Shown here: positions 9,755 through 22,300 of the stretch, one piece after another
How positions within the stretch are numbered: the first letter of the stretch is position 1
Layout: each line of letters opens with the position of its first letter
Assembly (NCBI RefSeq): GCF_000005505.3
Contig: NC_016132.3
Coordinates: 59,038,914 to 59,102,913, forward strand
Length of the DNA: 64,000 bases
From: Brachypodium distachyon
Taxonomy: Eukaryota > Streptophyta > Magnoliopsida > Poales > Poaceae
Reading direction: 5' to 3'
Made by a program: the position numbers and the translations under genes
The notes under the pieces: model-generated
Told to the model about the DNA's origin: nothing
What the model saw: only the letters and a program-made list of their open reading frames with translations
The model's database searches: none

Positions 9755-11344
9755 TTATGTATGTATAACAACAGGGACAACAGGAGGTATTGTTGTATCT
9801 GAAGCCAAAGCACCTGCAAATCTCAGTGGTTGTTGTTGTTGTTGCTGCTGATGCACTACATGATCACCATGGCTTGGCATCTGGGAGCTGGCATTGGAAT
9901 CATCATCTCTGCGGCGATACAGGATCCTGTCTTGCACAATTTGATAGGCATCAGCGGTCCTAACCTCCTGGGCAAGAGAGCAGGGGCAGCAGCACAGCCA
10001 CTGGAAACAGTCGGTCACGTCCGGCTTGCCACAGCACGAGTCGTTGGCAGGAAGCCTGAACCTCCTGCGCATTTGGATCCTCCAGAAACCACCATACAGC
10101 AGACCAAAAACACACAGAAGGATGCCACCCAGCCCGAGCGCATCCCTGACCGCCTCATTGTCGATGTTGATCGCTGCCAGGTTGAAGATGAAGAAGGGAG
10201 CCAAGCAGAAGAGGATGAAGGTCACCATGTGCACATACATGTTGCCAAAGCCCAGCCTACTCATGTTCCATCCGAAAACGCAGCAGCTGCAGAACAACGA
10301 GAGGTAAGCAAGCGAGATGTCATCCCACACATCAAACACGCCGCCCACCCATTGCGGTTGCGGCTGCGGGCTACGCTCCGCGGCATCTTCTTCGACTCTT
10401 TGTGCAGCAAAGTAGTACCTCTTCTCAATGGTTTTCCGTTGGAGCTGTGGACCTGACTCTTGGTCTGCGGCTTGGGCCTCGTAGTCTTTCCCAAGAGGAC
10501 TCAGGTTGTTGTACAGACCAGCAACAGCTGGTGCACATATTGCAACTGATATGGTCAGGCCGACTCCCACCGGAGGTCGTTTGCTTCTCGGATAGCCAAG
10601 GTTGAGGCCACACAGCGCGTACTGCGCGAAGCAGTTGAGATGGAGCAGCAGAATCACAACCATCATATGCTTCCTCTCATTGGGCTTGCAGCTCCCATCT
10701 TTGCAGTATGTTTCTCGGAGCGCAAGCATGTCACCGGCTCTCCAACGGCACAAGAGTGCCAGATGATAGAATCTCCTTGGATGCTGGTATAAGCACATAA
10801 GGGTAAACAATGCATTCAGAATCTGGTTGCTAACTTCAAACCATGTATCTCTCTGAGGCTTATTTGGCAAAGCACGGTTCAGCATTCCAGTCATGACCAT
10901 AAAAAGGATGGCCCCTGAAACACCAACAGCAACAATCCACATGAAAAGAGCCATGTTCATAGGATTCTTAATCCACTCTTTGGACTTATCCCACACGGAG
11001 CTCCAATCAATCTTCTTGGCCAAAGGTACCGCAAAACGTCTCAGTGACCTTCGAGACACAACTGGCTGTGAAGAACCGTTTCTTTGCTCCCCGACGAGCA
11101 TTTGTTCTGTGGAACAAGGTGAGCTTGACTGCAAATTAGACTCAGACGATGTAAAATTGTAGGAAGTGGATCTCGATGTTTCCAAGAACCCTCTTTGGGA
11201 TGAATCAAAATAGAGGGCTATGTGATCCTTCACAACGGTATTTCCAGGTCCTCCTGCAACTTCTTCGTGTATTTCAACATCAAGTTTCTGATTACCTCCT
11301 GTAACCATATTTGACAGACTGGAGGCGTGACGACAGTTGCTCAA
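9755..11344 (-). CDS. PLAC8 family membrane-associated cysteine-rich protein
   Basis: This is an intronless 529-codon frame. Residues ~120-150 form a hydrophobic segment (MALFMWIVAVGVSGAILFMV). More hydrophobic stretches lie near residues 255-275 and 355-425. The C-terminal third carries the PLAC8 signature: a Cys-rich CCGKPDVTDC block and CCCPCSLAQEVRTADAYQ. A Gln run (HQQQQQQQ) lies near the C-terminus. PLAC8 proteins are small to mid-sized membrane proteins linked in plants to organ size, metal handling or signalling; the longer class with an extended N-terminus is poorly characterised, so no substrate is proposed. The 5' UTR probably reaches ~12,400, with an intron. The gene converges on the tRNA and is divergent from LTN1. 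Confidence 0.88.
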   Translation of the reverse strand: MSNCRHASSLSNMVTGGNQKLDVEIHEEVAGGPGNTVVKDHIALYFDSSQRGFLETSRSTSYNFTSSESNLQSSSPCSTEQMLVGEQRNGSSQPVVSRRSLRRFAVPLAKKIDWSSVWDKSKEWIKNPMNMALFMWIVAVGVSGAILFMVMTGMLNRALPNKPQRDTWFEVSNQILNALFTLMCLYQHPRRFYHLALLCRWRAGDMLALRETYCKDGSCKPNERKHMMVVILLLHLNCFAQYALCGLNLGYPRSKRPPVGVGLTISVAICAPAVAGLYNNLSPLGKDYEAQAADQESGPQLQRKTIEKRYYFAAQRVEEDAAERSPQPQPQWVGGVFDVWDDISLAYLSLFCSCCVFGWNMSRLGFGNMYVHMVTFILFCLAPFFIFNLAAINIDNEAVRDALGLGGILLCVFGLLYGGFWRIQMRRRFRLPANDSCCGKPDVTDCFQWLCCCPCSLAQEVRTADAYQIVQDRILYRRRDDDSNASSQMPSHGDHVVHQQQQQQQPLRFAGALASDTTIPPVVPVVIHT

Positions 11345-12400
11345 AACCTTAACGAGTGGACTCCAGATTCACCATGAATATATAGGAACTAAGCAGAACT
11401 TCTTCCCTTCAAATAGGCATTTTTTCAGTGGAGTCTGAAGAGTTATTATTCTTACAGGCACCGAGACAAGAATGGTCCGCCGTCGAAAGCACGCCATTAC
11501 CGGTGGGTCTCAGTTCTTCCCATTTGAACCAGAACTTAAACTAGTTCACCTCCGGAACTGCGTGGAGTTGGGTAAATTTCCTGCAAAGTTGTAGAATTGC
11601 CACTTACTAACTTTAATACGGCAAAGCAAAAGCCGTTTAGGTAGGAAAAATGAAACGGAATTGTTTCGACAAAGATACCTATGTCCAATAATGTTTTTGT
11701 TGCATAAAGATTCTCATGTACTGGTACTAGAGTAATCTGAACAAAGAACCTTACAGTTTTTAAAAGGACTGAAAGGATCTCGTGGGGGGAAACAAGAAGT
11801 CTCGCGATCTCAGACAAATTTTGCTACAGAAAGATAAGATAGGCAACAACTTTATCTGCTGAGGTCTTCGTCTACTGCAGCTAATTTCTAGCTTATTCCA
11901 AAAAAAAAGAGGTTTCTTTACAATTACACGAAATGAACAACCAATTTTGCTACAGATAAGCGGAGTACCAGATAACAACGATATACAGGCGCCATACCTT
12001 GGGCCAATTTGTTTTGCTTCGGGCGGCGGCTGAACAAGAAAATCTTTCACTTGGTGTATCTTCCCAGCTAGAGGACTAAATCATAACCAAGGCTAAAGAG
12101 AGATTTAGGAGAAGGGAGCCTTGCAGGAAAGCGAACGAAGAATTCGTGGAAAGTTGGGCGGAGATTCAAGAGAAATTCTTTGATTTGGTCGCCTCCGCCT
12201 CTGGCTTGGCCACCGGGACGGCCAGGAGCAGAGAGAATAGAATACAAGAGAAGAGAAGAGAAGGAACAAAACGTGTCGTCGTCAAGCTCAAGGTCAGACA
12301 AAGAAAAGCCTCTGTTCAATTCAACCTTTGGGGGCTCAACAAAATAGTCGCGGAAGGGTGTTAAGTTTTGGCTATTCATCAGATCTTTAAGCGCCAAGGC
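11345..12400 (-). other. Probable 5' UTR, intron and promoter region of the PLAC8 gene
   Basis: On the minus strand, 12,065-12,400 is pyrimidine-rich (repeated TTCTCTTC) like a plant 5' UTR, and the intervening DNA is AT-rich like an intron. A 109-codon minus-strand frame at 12,068-12,397 could be a chance frame or uORF. It matches no family I recognise. Confidence 0.35.
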
Positions 12401-12500
12401 AAACTGAAACCTTGGCTAAGTTTAGTTTTGATCTCCAAACAGATTTTGACTCTTCGCTTTCGATATTACTCCTTAAGTAGAAGATAATTCATCACAGTTC

Positions 12501-13020
12501 TTTTTTTTATGAACCTATCGCCCAAGGCATTTATTTTTTCATTGACGATAATAAATCTGATTCATGATAGAAAAAAACTGCAGCACGAGCACAAGCATGT
12601 GCCATCTTATTTGCAGTTCTCCTAGCAAAACACAAATTGAAACCCTGAAAAGAAGAGACCCACGACTTCATCTCCCGAACGATCTGGCCACACACGGACC
12701 GATCGACCTCTTTGTTGTTCCATGCGTTAACGACGACCTGGCAGTCAATCTCAATCTCAATGAACTGCCACGACTTCTGCAGCACCAACGACATCGCATC
12801 CCGGCAAACAAGCAATTCCACTACAGCCGGTTCAGACACATGCCCGTACTTTCGGCATTCTGCGCCAAGGTATACGCCCTCATCATCACGCACGACGATC
12901 CCTGTGCCAGCCACCCCGTGCTGTTGATTAACAGCTCCATCAGTGTTCAGCTTAAGCCACCGAGGAGCCGGCCTGGACCACTTCTGCAGAACCCTATTTT
13001 CGTGTCCGGCTAACCAACTT
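12501..13020 (-). mobile_element. 5'-truncated LINE (L1-type) with RNase H-like domain
   Basis: The minus strand from ~13,018 reads through WLKLNTDGAV, GTGIVVRDDEG, a central IEIDCQVVVNAWN block and FARRTANKMAHACARAA. This is the RNase H-like (RVT_3) domain found at the C-terminus of grass L1-type LINEs and related host proteins. The frame is open to a stop at 12,531. It is followed by a short 3' end and an A run (T run 12,501-12,508 on the + strand), as expected for a retrotransposed 3' end. The rest of the ORF is absent, so it is not functional. No clear target duplication is seen. Confidence 0.7.
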
Positions 13021-13384
13021 TTCGCTACTTTCGTGTATATCGTTTCACAATGGATTATAAAATAAGTTCAGCTCATGACATGCCAAACTAAGCCCAAATC
13101 ATGTCATCACCCCTTGAGGTATAAACGTAATTTAATTTTGTGAAGCAAAGTTTATAATTTAATTTCAGAGGCAAGCCAACTTTTAATGGTTAGAGATAAC
13201 TTAACATTTTGTAAAAAGAAAGCTTGTTTTTGTAGTAACAAATAAAATGGTAAAGCGGGAGCCGACTGACTGCCTGGTAAAAGTCGGCGACTCCTAAGCA
13301 AGCGTCTCCCTTTCTCTCGGCTCTCGCTTCGGGGCGAGGCGGAACTCCGGCGGCGGCGGCGGCGGCCGGTCAGAAGAAGGATCG
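13021..13384 (+). promoter_or_regulatory. LTN1 promoter and 5' UTR region
   Basis: AT-rich DNA changes to a GC-rich leader with a (CGG)n run just before the ATG at 13,385. CT-rich sequence at ~13,300-13,325 is typical of a plant 5' UTR. No TATA box is clear at a defined distance, which fits a housekeeping promoter. Confidence 0.4.
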
Positions 13385-16300
13385 ATGGGCAAGAACAAGG
13401 GCCGGGCTTCCAGCAGCGGCTTGGCGGCGTCGCTGCTGCCTGACGCCCAGGGCGCCGCCGTCCCCACCGTGGGTTTCGGGGGCTACCACGGCGCCTCCCG
13501 CGTCGAGCCCGCCGCCCTGCCTTCCTCCTCCGCTGACACCGATGCTCCGATTCGCTTGCCTCCCGTAAGCATCACCATCTCCCCTAAACCCTAACCATGA
13601 CCACCACACCACCCACCCACCGCTAGCTTCTCTGGCTGTGTTAGGGTTTTGATTTGGCTCGTTTCCTCGGTAATGTTGTTCTCATGCCTAGCTTGTTGTT
13701 TGAATCTCATTTCAAGGACGTGGATGGTGAAGTGCTGCAGCACCTAAGGAGGCTCGGAAGGAAGGATCCCACAACAAAGGTTTCCATCGTGTTCCTTTTC
13801 TTTTCCCCCTTTCTTTCTCCAGCTCAAGCTCTCGTAATGCTCGTTCTCTTGTACTGCCATTAGCCCCATCATGGCTTGCACTCAAAACAATCTTGCAATT
13901 ATTATTGTCTTCATATAAGATAAATATGTCTAGAGGATCACACGCTTTCATAAGATCAAAAGATAGGTATCAAACTGTCAACCACAAGTTCCTTCTCAGA
14001 ATAAACACCCTGGGTCCTCAAAATGAAGTGAACTTACGGCTGATACTTCCTGCACATGAAGTTCTTCTTCCTCTATAATAACTTATGCTATGTTTCTTCT
14101 TGACTATATTCAAAATTTGGCAAAGCATCTACAAGTCCACAACATGGAAACCATATTCTATCAGTTAGATGTCATTTAACGCTGGTTCTTCTTTGAGGTG
14201 ATCGTGCTAAATCATGTCTTACACTTGATGCCTTAATCATTTTAGCAGAAGGTTGATTACTCTTATCATGTCTGTAAATCATTTTTTGCCTGAACCTATG
14301 AATGGTAAAAGTAATAATGTCAATGTATTTGTTGCGCTGATAAATGTTGCAACAACTGATTTTTCTTAGCATGTCACTTTTTTCCTTTTTCTTGTTTTAT
14401 GCAGCTCAAGGCATTATCTACCCTCTCTATGCTCTTTGCACAAAAACCTGGTGAGGAAGTCGTGCAAATTGTTCCACAATGGGTATTTTTCTCAGTTGCT
14501 CTGTTTACCTTGTCATATAGACTTGATATTCTTTAGTAATAAGTGAAATTCTTTTTATGAATGATTCTTTCCTTAGCACCATCTGTAATGTTTATGCAAG
14601 AATATGCCAATGGCAGGGTAGTTTTGTCCGAACACGCAATGCCATAGGTGCAGATTAGCATCTGCCTCAATATGTGGTAATCGGTTAACATCTTTTGCAT
14701 CCTGATTCACGCATTGCTATATCACATGTTGGATCTATGTTTTCTAGTGTCCAGTTGATCTTAGTAAGCTTGAATGCTGTTAACAATGGATAAGGACAGA
14801 ATGCACGGTTCTTGTTAAGTTCTTTGCTTGAGTGTTTGGTGACAGACTATTGTTTTTTCTGAGTACTTTGTTCCTTTGATGTACTGATTGTATTCATGTT
14901 ATGCTTATGCAGTTTCCAGAAAACATGCACCTAACATGTTTACCTTTTTCATTGTGTAGGCATTTGAGTACAAGAGGCTGTTGCTTGACTATAACAGAGA
15001 CGTTCGTCGTGCTACTAATGATACCATGTCTAGCCTTGTCATGGCAGTCAAGTATGACCATTGCCTTCCATTTAACTGATATGCAACTGTGGCTTTTGGT
15101 ACAGTTATTAAAGATGTTAGACTCAGTATTCTGTTCACTCCATCTGTTTCTGAATAGTTGACGCTGTTGATTAAAATATGTGTTTCTAAATACATTAGAC
15201 TTAAAATTCCCAGTGCATTCTTTTCCAAATTGCCCATGTTAATCTGCTACAAATTTTGCTGATCTTCAATGGATGTTTTTAACCAACTATTACAGGAAGG
15301 GTCTAGCTCCACATCTCAAGTCTTTGATGGGGCCTTGGTGGTTTTCACAGTTTGATCCTGCTGCTGAGGTTGCGCAGGCTGCTCGACGGTCATTTGAGGT
15401 GGTTATTTTAACCTTTGACTGGATGAGGCTACTGGCTGCAAGCCATTGTTAACTGGACCTTCCTCTAGATATGTTTATTCATTGTTCATCTGAAGCGCTT
15501 TTCTGCAGTAAAGCAAAACCCATTGGCTCAGAAGGAACTATTTTTCCTTGAAAATATGATTTCGCTGTGAATTAACTACCTTAAATGAGCCCTTGATGTA
15601 GTAGCATTAATTTAGGTGCAGATTCCTTTTTTAGGACAAGTCCTTAGAGACGATTGGGAAACTTGATTTTTTTTGTCTCTCCAGAAAGGCAAAAGATCGA
15701 TATCTAAGCACATCAAGCATGCCAGCTATTTAGCCCCCTCATTGGCCTAACTTACTCTCATTATAAAACTGAAATGGTGAATATATCTTGCTTTCCTTGT
15801 CTAGTTTTATATGCTCTTGGCTAATATGTTTTGTTCATTTGCTGCGCTGCCTGTCAAAACATAAATTAGTAATGTTTCCACATATTTTTTAAGGGGAGAT
15901 TATATGAGCATGGGTGGCTGCGGCCTGTGGATGAATACCATTTGTGGCTTGCACATAATAAGCAAGAGCTAAACACTTTTAACTGTACTACTATTCACTT
16001 CTTTTTGTGCATAACACAATTGGCCGTATTTTTGGATGAAAATTTCCAGTTTTACATGTTATAGCATGCACTGTATTCAGGGATATGGCTTTATCAACGT
16101 TTTAAGACTTTTAGGTGCCTCAACGGGTTATGGTGTTTCAAGTAGTCATATGTTACTCTCTAAATTCTTTCTACTTTATTTGTAGGCAGCATTCCCACAA
16201 TCAGACAGAAGGTTGGATGCTTTAATGCTATGTGTAAAGGAGACGTTTGTTCACCTAAATGACAATCTGAAGCTAACAACACAAGCTTTATCCGACAAGG

Positions 16301-19300
16301 CTACACCGATGGATGAATTAGAAGATATGCATCAGAGGGTATGTTTTATGGTCTTAAATTATGTGGCATGCAATTTGCTGGTCCTTTTTTTTACCAATCT
16401 GTTCCAAGGAATATCTAGCTGAAATGGAAGTTCACAATTCAAACCGAATGAACGTACCCCCAAGTTTTTTCTCTACCCTACCTGCCGCCTTCTTTTTTTA
16501 GAGTATTAAAAAAGTATACCATTATATACAAAAAAATGTTTCAACTTTCTGGAGTTCTGAGGCTCCTCAGTTTTTGCGCTCTATGGGACATATGATGGTC
16601 TTTGGCTCATACTACTTATAAAGTTTTGAGTTGGTGGTGAGTTCAACTCGTTCCATCCACTGGCACTGATATGTGTGACCATAACTCTTGCAAAAGGGTC
16701 AAATATAAAAATGTAAGGGGATTCAAACTTAAAACCTTAGGTTCCCTAGCATGTGCAGTAGCGGCACCCGTTTGCCAAATTATACCGTCGTTCTTTTTTG
16801 GTTTCATAGCAACACATGGGCACTGGTGCTAGTTATGTGTAACCATCTTGGAGAGAGACCGCTGCTGACAGCTTGGAAATTAAATAGTGCTAGGAGCGCT
16901 CATGGAGAGCTGGTAGCGCTTAGCTGTCGTGACCATGATGCCCATCAGCAGGGATAACCCTAATCCTACTATGATTTCTCTCCCTGCACACACGGAGGTA
17001 GAGCTTTGGGAATTCTCTGGTTCGAGCCCGAGCGACTGAGTGAGCCATGTCTGAGAAACGAAGATTAAACCCGTTTCCCCGGAGGCAGTCCGATGAAGGA
17101 TTTTTTGCATCTCCACAGACTAGGTCCATGTGCTGATGCAGGCAACTGAACACTGTCTCACAGCACACTCTGGTGCCAAATTATACCGTCCCTATGTGTC
17201 TCAGTGTGAATTTGGAGGAATATGATCTCGTCAGACACATATCCTTTTAGTTTTACTTAACAAGATTCAAGGTCCCTTCAGGAGTACATATTAACTATTA
17301 GGTCATGTTACTCAGACTGACACTTAAATGGAACTTTGCATTATGAAATAGTCAGTAATTTTATAATTTTCAGTATTATTCATTATGTTTTGTTTTTACT
17401 ATGTATATGGATATAAATATATGGCCTTTGATTTATAATGCCCACTGTACTCCTAATACCTGTTGTCCTCTTTTCTATCTCCCTGTGTAGGTGATATCAT
17501 CATCATTGTTGGCAATGGCAACTCTTATCGACATCTTACTAGGGGTGAAGTTACAAAATTATGGTGATGACAGTGCAAATACCGAAAGCAAGTATCATTC
17601 AAAAGTTCGATCTACCACACTGTCTTCCGCTGAAACTGCATTTTCTATGCATAAATACTTTCTTGATTTTCTGAAGTCAAAAAGTGCTGTTATACGGTCA
17701 GCTACATATTCGCTGCTTACAAGTTATATCAAATATGTCCCTCATGTTTTCAACGAAGAAGCCATGAAGATACTTACTTCCACCGTACTCGGCGCCTTCC
17801 ATGAAAAGGACCCATTATGTCATTCTTCTATGTGGGATACAATTCTTGTTTTTTCTAGAAGGTTTCCAGAGGCTTGGTCATATTGCAATATTCACAAGGT
17901 TGTCCTTAATCGGTTTTGGCACTTTCTGAAAAATGGATGCTATGGGTCTAAACAAACCTCATATCCTCTCATAGTTCAGTTTTTGGATTCTATACCATCT
18001 AAAGCTGTTGCTCCAGAGCAATTCGCTTTTGACTTTCTACAAAATCTTTGGGCTGGTAGAAACCAGAGGCAGTTATCAGCCGCTGATAGTTTGTCTTTCT
18101 TTACTGCGTTTAAACAGAGCTTTTTGTGGCTTCTAAAAAATGTGCCGAGGTATCCCTTAAAACTTTCACTGGTTTATTAAATTTGGTTTCATTTGTTTGC
18201 GAGCTCTCAAGTTTCTGCATATCATCTTTCTCTCTTTCAGACATTCTGGAGGAGATTCTTCAGGTGATATTCATATCAAGCTTATAGTTAATGTTCTTGC
18301 CAAAATTGCTTGGTCTGATTACCTTCAGTTATCGCTATCCAAAAACCTGGACACAAGTCCCAGTTTGCTTTCTGAAGAAGCAACTACTGATGATTGTCAG
18401 CTACCTCATAAGAAGTCATTGTTGGTTTCAAACATGCGCCAGCCGACTTACTATTATCAGGATCTGGGGAGATGTATCATTGAAATATTGGATGCTATTT
18501 CAATTACAGAAACACATCTGTTGGATGTTGCTTGTGAGTCTCTACTGAGGGACTATTTGGACGTAGTTCATCAGGGGGAAAATCTATCAAAATTTCAGGA
18601 GCATGTGGACCAAGTTGCATATTTCTTCCGTTCTTTGGATCTGCTCGTTGTGCATAACGGTGGAACATGGCCGCTGGAAAGCTTAGCGAGACCACTGGTT
18701 GAAAAATCTCTGCCAGCTATCAAGTCCATGGTAAGCCCAGGCGCTGCATCCATCCATCTTCTGTTGAATCTTGTTTGTTTTTCTAGAGGTACTTTTCGTA
18801 TTATAACCGTAACACTAATGTATATACACCATTTATTAGATCGCATTTGACCCCTTCTTTTCTCTAATGGATGGTTAGCATCGAATGATCTCTTTCCCCA
18901 CCTGGTCCTATTTTGTTCATACACTGATTAGCAACTACACCACACGGTTACACATGCAACTGTTCATAGAAGTTTCACACTGCACACACTCGCACACACA
19001 CATGGATGGCACACTGAATAGTGCAACTGCGCATGTAGATTTAGTTGTAAAAATGTCAAGTGTTTTACGTTTCTCTGGAAATTGTCTCTTACATGCAAAC
19101 ATTCTCTGTTAGAGTAAATTCAGACATGTGGGTGTTTCATTGGGGGCCACAGTGCTGTAAATTCTAGATGTTGTTGAGTATAAAGTTTAACAAGTATGCA
19201 GTTAAGATCTTGGGCATCCATGCATGCATGCATGCTTTTGGTGGGGTTGGTCCACAGGCCACAGCTCTGAAACATAAATACTTCTTGTTAATTATTTTCA

Positions 19301-22300
19301 ATTTTTAGAAGTTTGTCACCAGCTTCATCATGTTTGTTTAATGGTTCCTCAAAGTGTGTAATGCTAATATTGATATACACTGCAGCAAAAGATCTACTGC
19401 AAGTTTATGTTACATCATGCCGACATGCAAATTACTGGGCAAATTATTTGATTATATATATATTTTTTCTTTCACTTTGATGCAGGATACCCCAAGTCTT
19501 GTTAAACTTCTTTTAATTTTGGTTGAAATATTTGGGCCTTCCCCCCTATTCTTGAAGAACTCTCAGAAAATTGATGATAAATCAAATGTTGAGCCTTATC
19601 TGAAGGTATTCAATGGTGACTTTATCCCTTGGTGCTTGGATGGGAAGTATAGCACCTGTAGCTCAAAGATTGATTTATTGCTGTCTTTATTTCATGAAGA
19701 GTGCTTCTTTGACCAGTGGTCTTTGGTTATTGAATACACTAGAGCTAAACAAAAGTGCTCTGTTGATAATAAGAGCTCACAGACAAGTGACCAATATGAA
19801 CTGCTGGCACTTATACTTCAAAAAGTCAGAGAAAGAATTACTGGGGAAAGGTTGAGAAGTTTGCAGAAAAATGGTTCGTTGCCAGAACATTGGCGGCATG
19901 ATCTATTGGATTCTGCTGCAGTTTCTGTCTTCTGTAATTTGCCCACTACAGAGTCTCATGTACGCTTTCTATGGTATGTACTTATAACTTTGTATCTGCC
20001 CTGTTATGTGCTTTCTCGTTTGTGCACATATTCAGTGACTTCTTTGTTCTTCAAATTTGTATTGAAAGTGCATGCCTGGATTGAGGGCTCGTATGGGCTT
20101 AATAACAAAATGTTGTAGTTCATTTTGATTATCCAACGGTTGAAACTGTAAAGTAAATTCAGTTTAGTAGGGTTGCCTAGGGCTGATGCCTGATGGTCCG
20201 TGTATTATGTAGTTATATGTTTGACTTGAGTTTTATAATATGTGAACTTGTAGTGCTGCACTGGGTGGCTCCAGTCAAGATGATCAAATTTGTTTTCTCT
20301 CTGCTGAGGCTGTTTGCAAAATCCGTGGATCCATTTTGAAGTCTTTGGCATCGGTACTCATCACAACAACTTTTGAGTGGACAAAGTCTGCACATTTTCT
20401 GTTGTCACCTGCTGAACCTGAGCATTGCGTCAATCTTCTAGAAGGACAGTCGTTGTCAGCAAACATTGAGACGGCTCAGTTCGCTTTGGAAGTATTTGAG
20501 CATAGCTTGTTTGCCCTAAGGATAAACGAGGAAGATTCAATATTTTCTTATATTCTGTCCACTTTGTTTATCATTGAATGGGAATGCAGCATGGGTATAA
20601 CTCTTGCAGAAGATGCTTTGAAATATCATAACGACGAAATCAGTGTCAAGGCTTCTACCTCAAGCAGTTCAGATGATCATTTGGATGAGACAATGCTTTT
20701 GAAGGCTAGCCTTGCAGAACGTATACATGCTTTTCGCCAAAGATTAAGCCCATCCTTTTGGAATGACCTTCATTCAGGCACTTTGACTAGGCTGGTAAAT
20801 ATTCTAGTGCAGTCTGTCAGGTATGCTGTATTTCAGACACAAGACTTACTTACTGATAGGACAGCAGTCTTATGTTCGGAGTGGGTGGTAGACATGTTGA
20901 GACTCATCTGCCTTGACCACATAAAGTTGCAATGTTTCTTTGATCTTCTGTTATCGGAGGGAGAATACTGGCCGCTCTGGGTGAAGCCGTCTTTACGAAA
21001 TGGTCATGCATCAGTGATCCAATGTGATCCAATTACTGCAGATGAAGTTGTAAGAATGTGCTCTCCTCTTACAAGCCCCCCTCCCCTCAAATTCTCATCT
21101 AGAACATTCTCTTTCTCTGTCTGTGTGTTTGTACAACTGTACTATTTTCTGAAGAACTAAATGTACCTAATATATCTTTTGATGCAGGAACTGAAACACC
21201 ACCGGTTTGTTGCTTTTGTTGACAAGCTTGTTCTGAACCTTGGCTTTAGTCAAGTGATTTTAGGTGTTCCAGGAAATCAACAGTGTGGAACATCACCATC
21301 AATTGATGTTACTTCACCTGTTTGTTCCTTCTCTAGAGCATGGGTTGCTGGTGAGATGATTTGCACTTGGAAGTGGAAAGGGGGAAGTGCACTGAGCACA
21401 TTCTTACCTGCTCTGGTTCAGTACATGAAAACAGAGTCATGTCTTGAGGTCAGCATTGTGCCCCTGTTGCTTGACACATTACTAGAAGGGGCCCTTATGC
21501 ATGAGAGTAGTGACTGGGTACTGTTCAACGCTTGGCATATCTCTGACAATGAGATTGAGAAAATCCAAGATCGTTTTCTCCGTGCTCTTGTGGGTCTGTT
21601 ATATACAACTTATATCAAGGACTGTATTTGGAGAGAATCGGATGCACTTGTATTTTTTGAACAGCTACTGAGTAGTCTTTCTATTGGTTCAACAGTAAAT
21701 AGAAAATGTGTGAGGACTCTTCCTTTCATCATGTGTACAATCATCAAGCCCTTGACAGAAAAAATGAGATTGAACGAAGCTTCTCCCTACTCTGATTTGG
21801 TGGGAAAAAGTATATTGAGTTGGCTTGATGAAGCCATCTCTTGTCTGTCATTGAACCCAAGTGAAGTAACACAACAAGGTAGGCTACGTTTATAATTGTC
21901 ATAGATCGTACTAGTACAATATGCTTTTACAATCAGGTAATATATTCTGTTACTTTGTCAGATATTGAGGACTGGATTCAAGTGGTCCTATCTTGCTTCC
22001 CGTTGAAGATAACTGGAGGAGCCCCAAAACTGTTAATTAAGTTTGAACGACAGATCAGCGAGACAGAAGCATCATTACTCCTGAGTCTTTTTCTGAGGTA
22101 CCAGACTTTCTATACTAGCACAGATCCATTGCTGTTCTCCAGTGGATCTAAGCTATCAAAAACAATTGAACTTCTGAGTGTGAAACTGATAGCAGTTATG
22201 GTTGGCTATTGCTGGACGAAACTCGGTGAAAATGATTGGCGTTTTCTGTTCCGTACGCTACGTAAGTGGATTGAATCTGCTACTTTGCTTGTTGAAGAAA

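Noticed and set aside
19215..19235. (CATG)n run in an LTN1 intron
   Set aside because: A short microsatellite with no sign of function.
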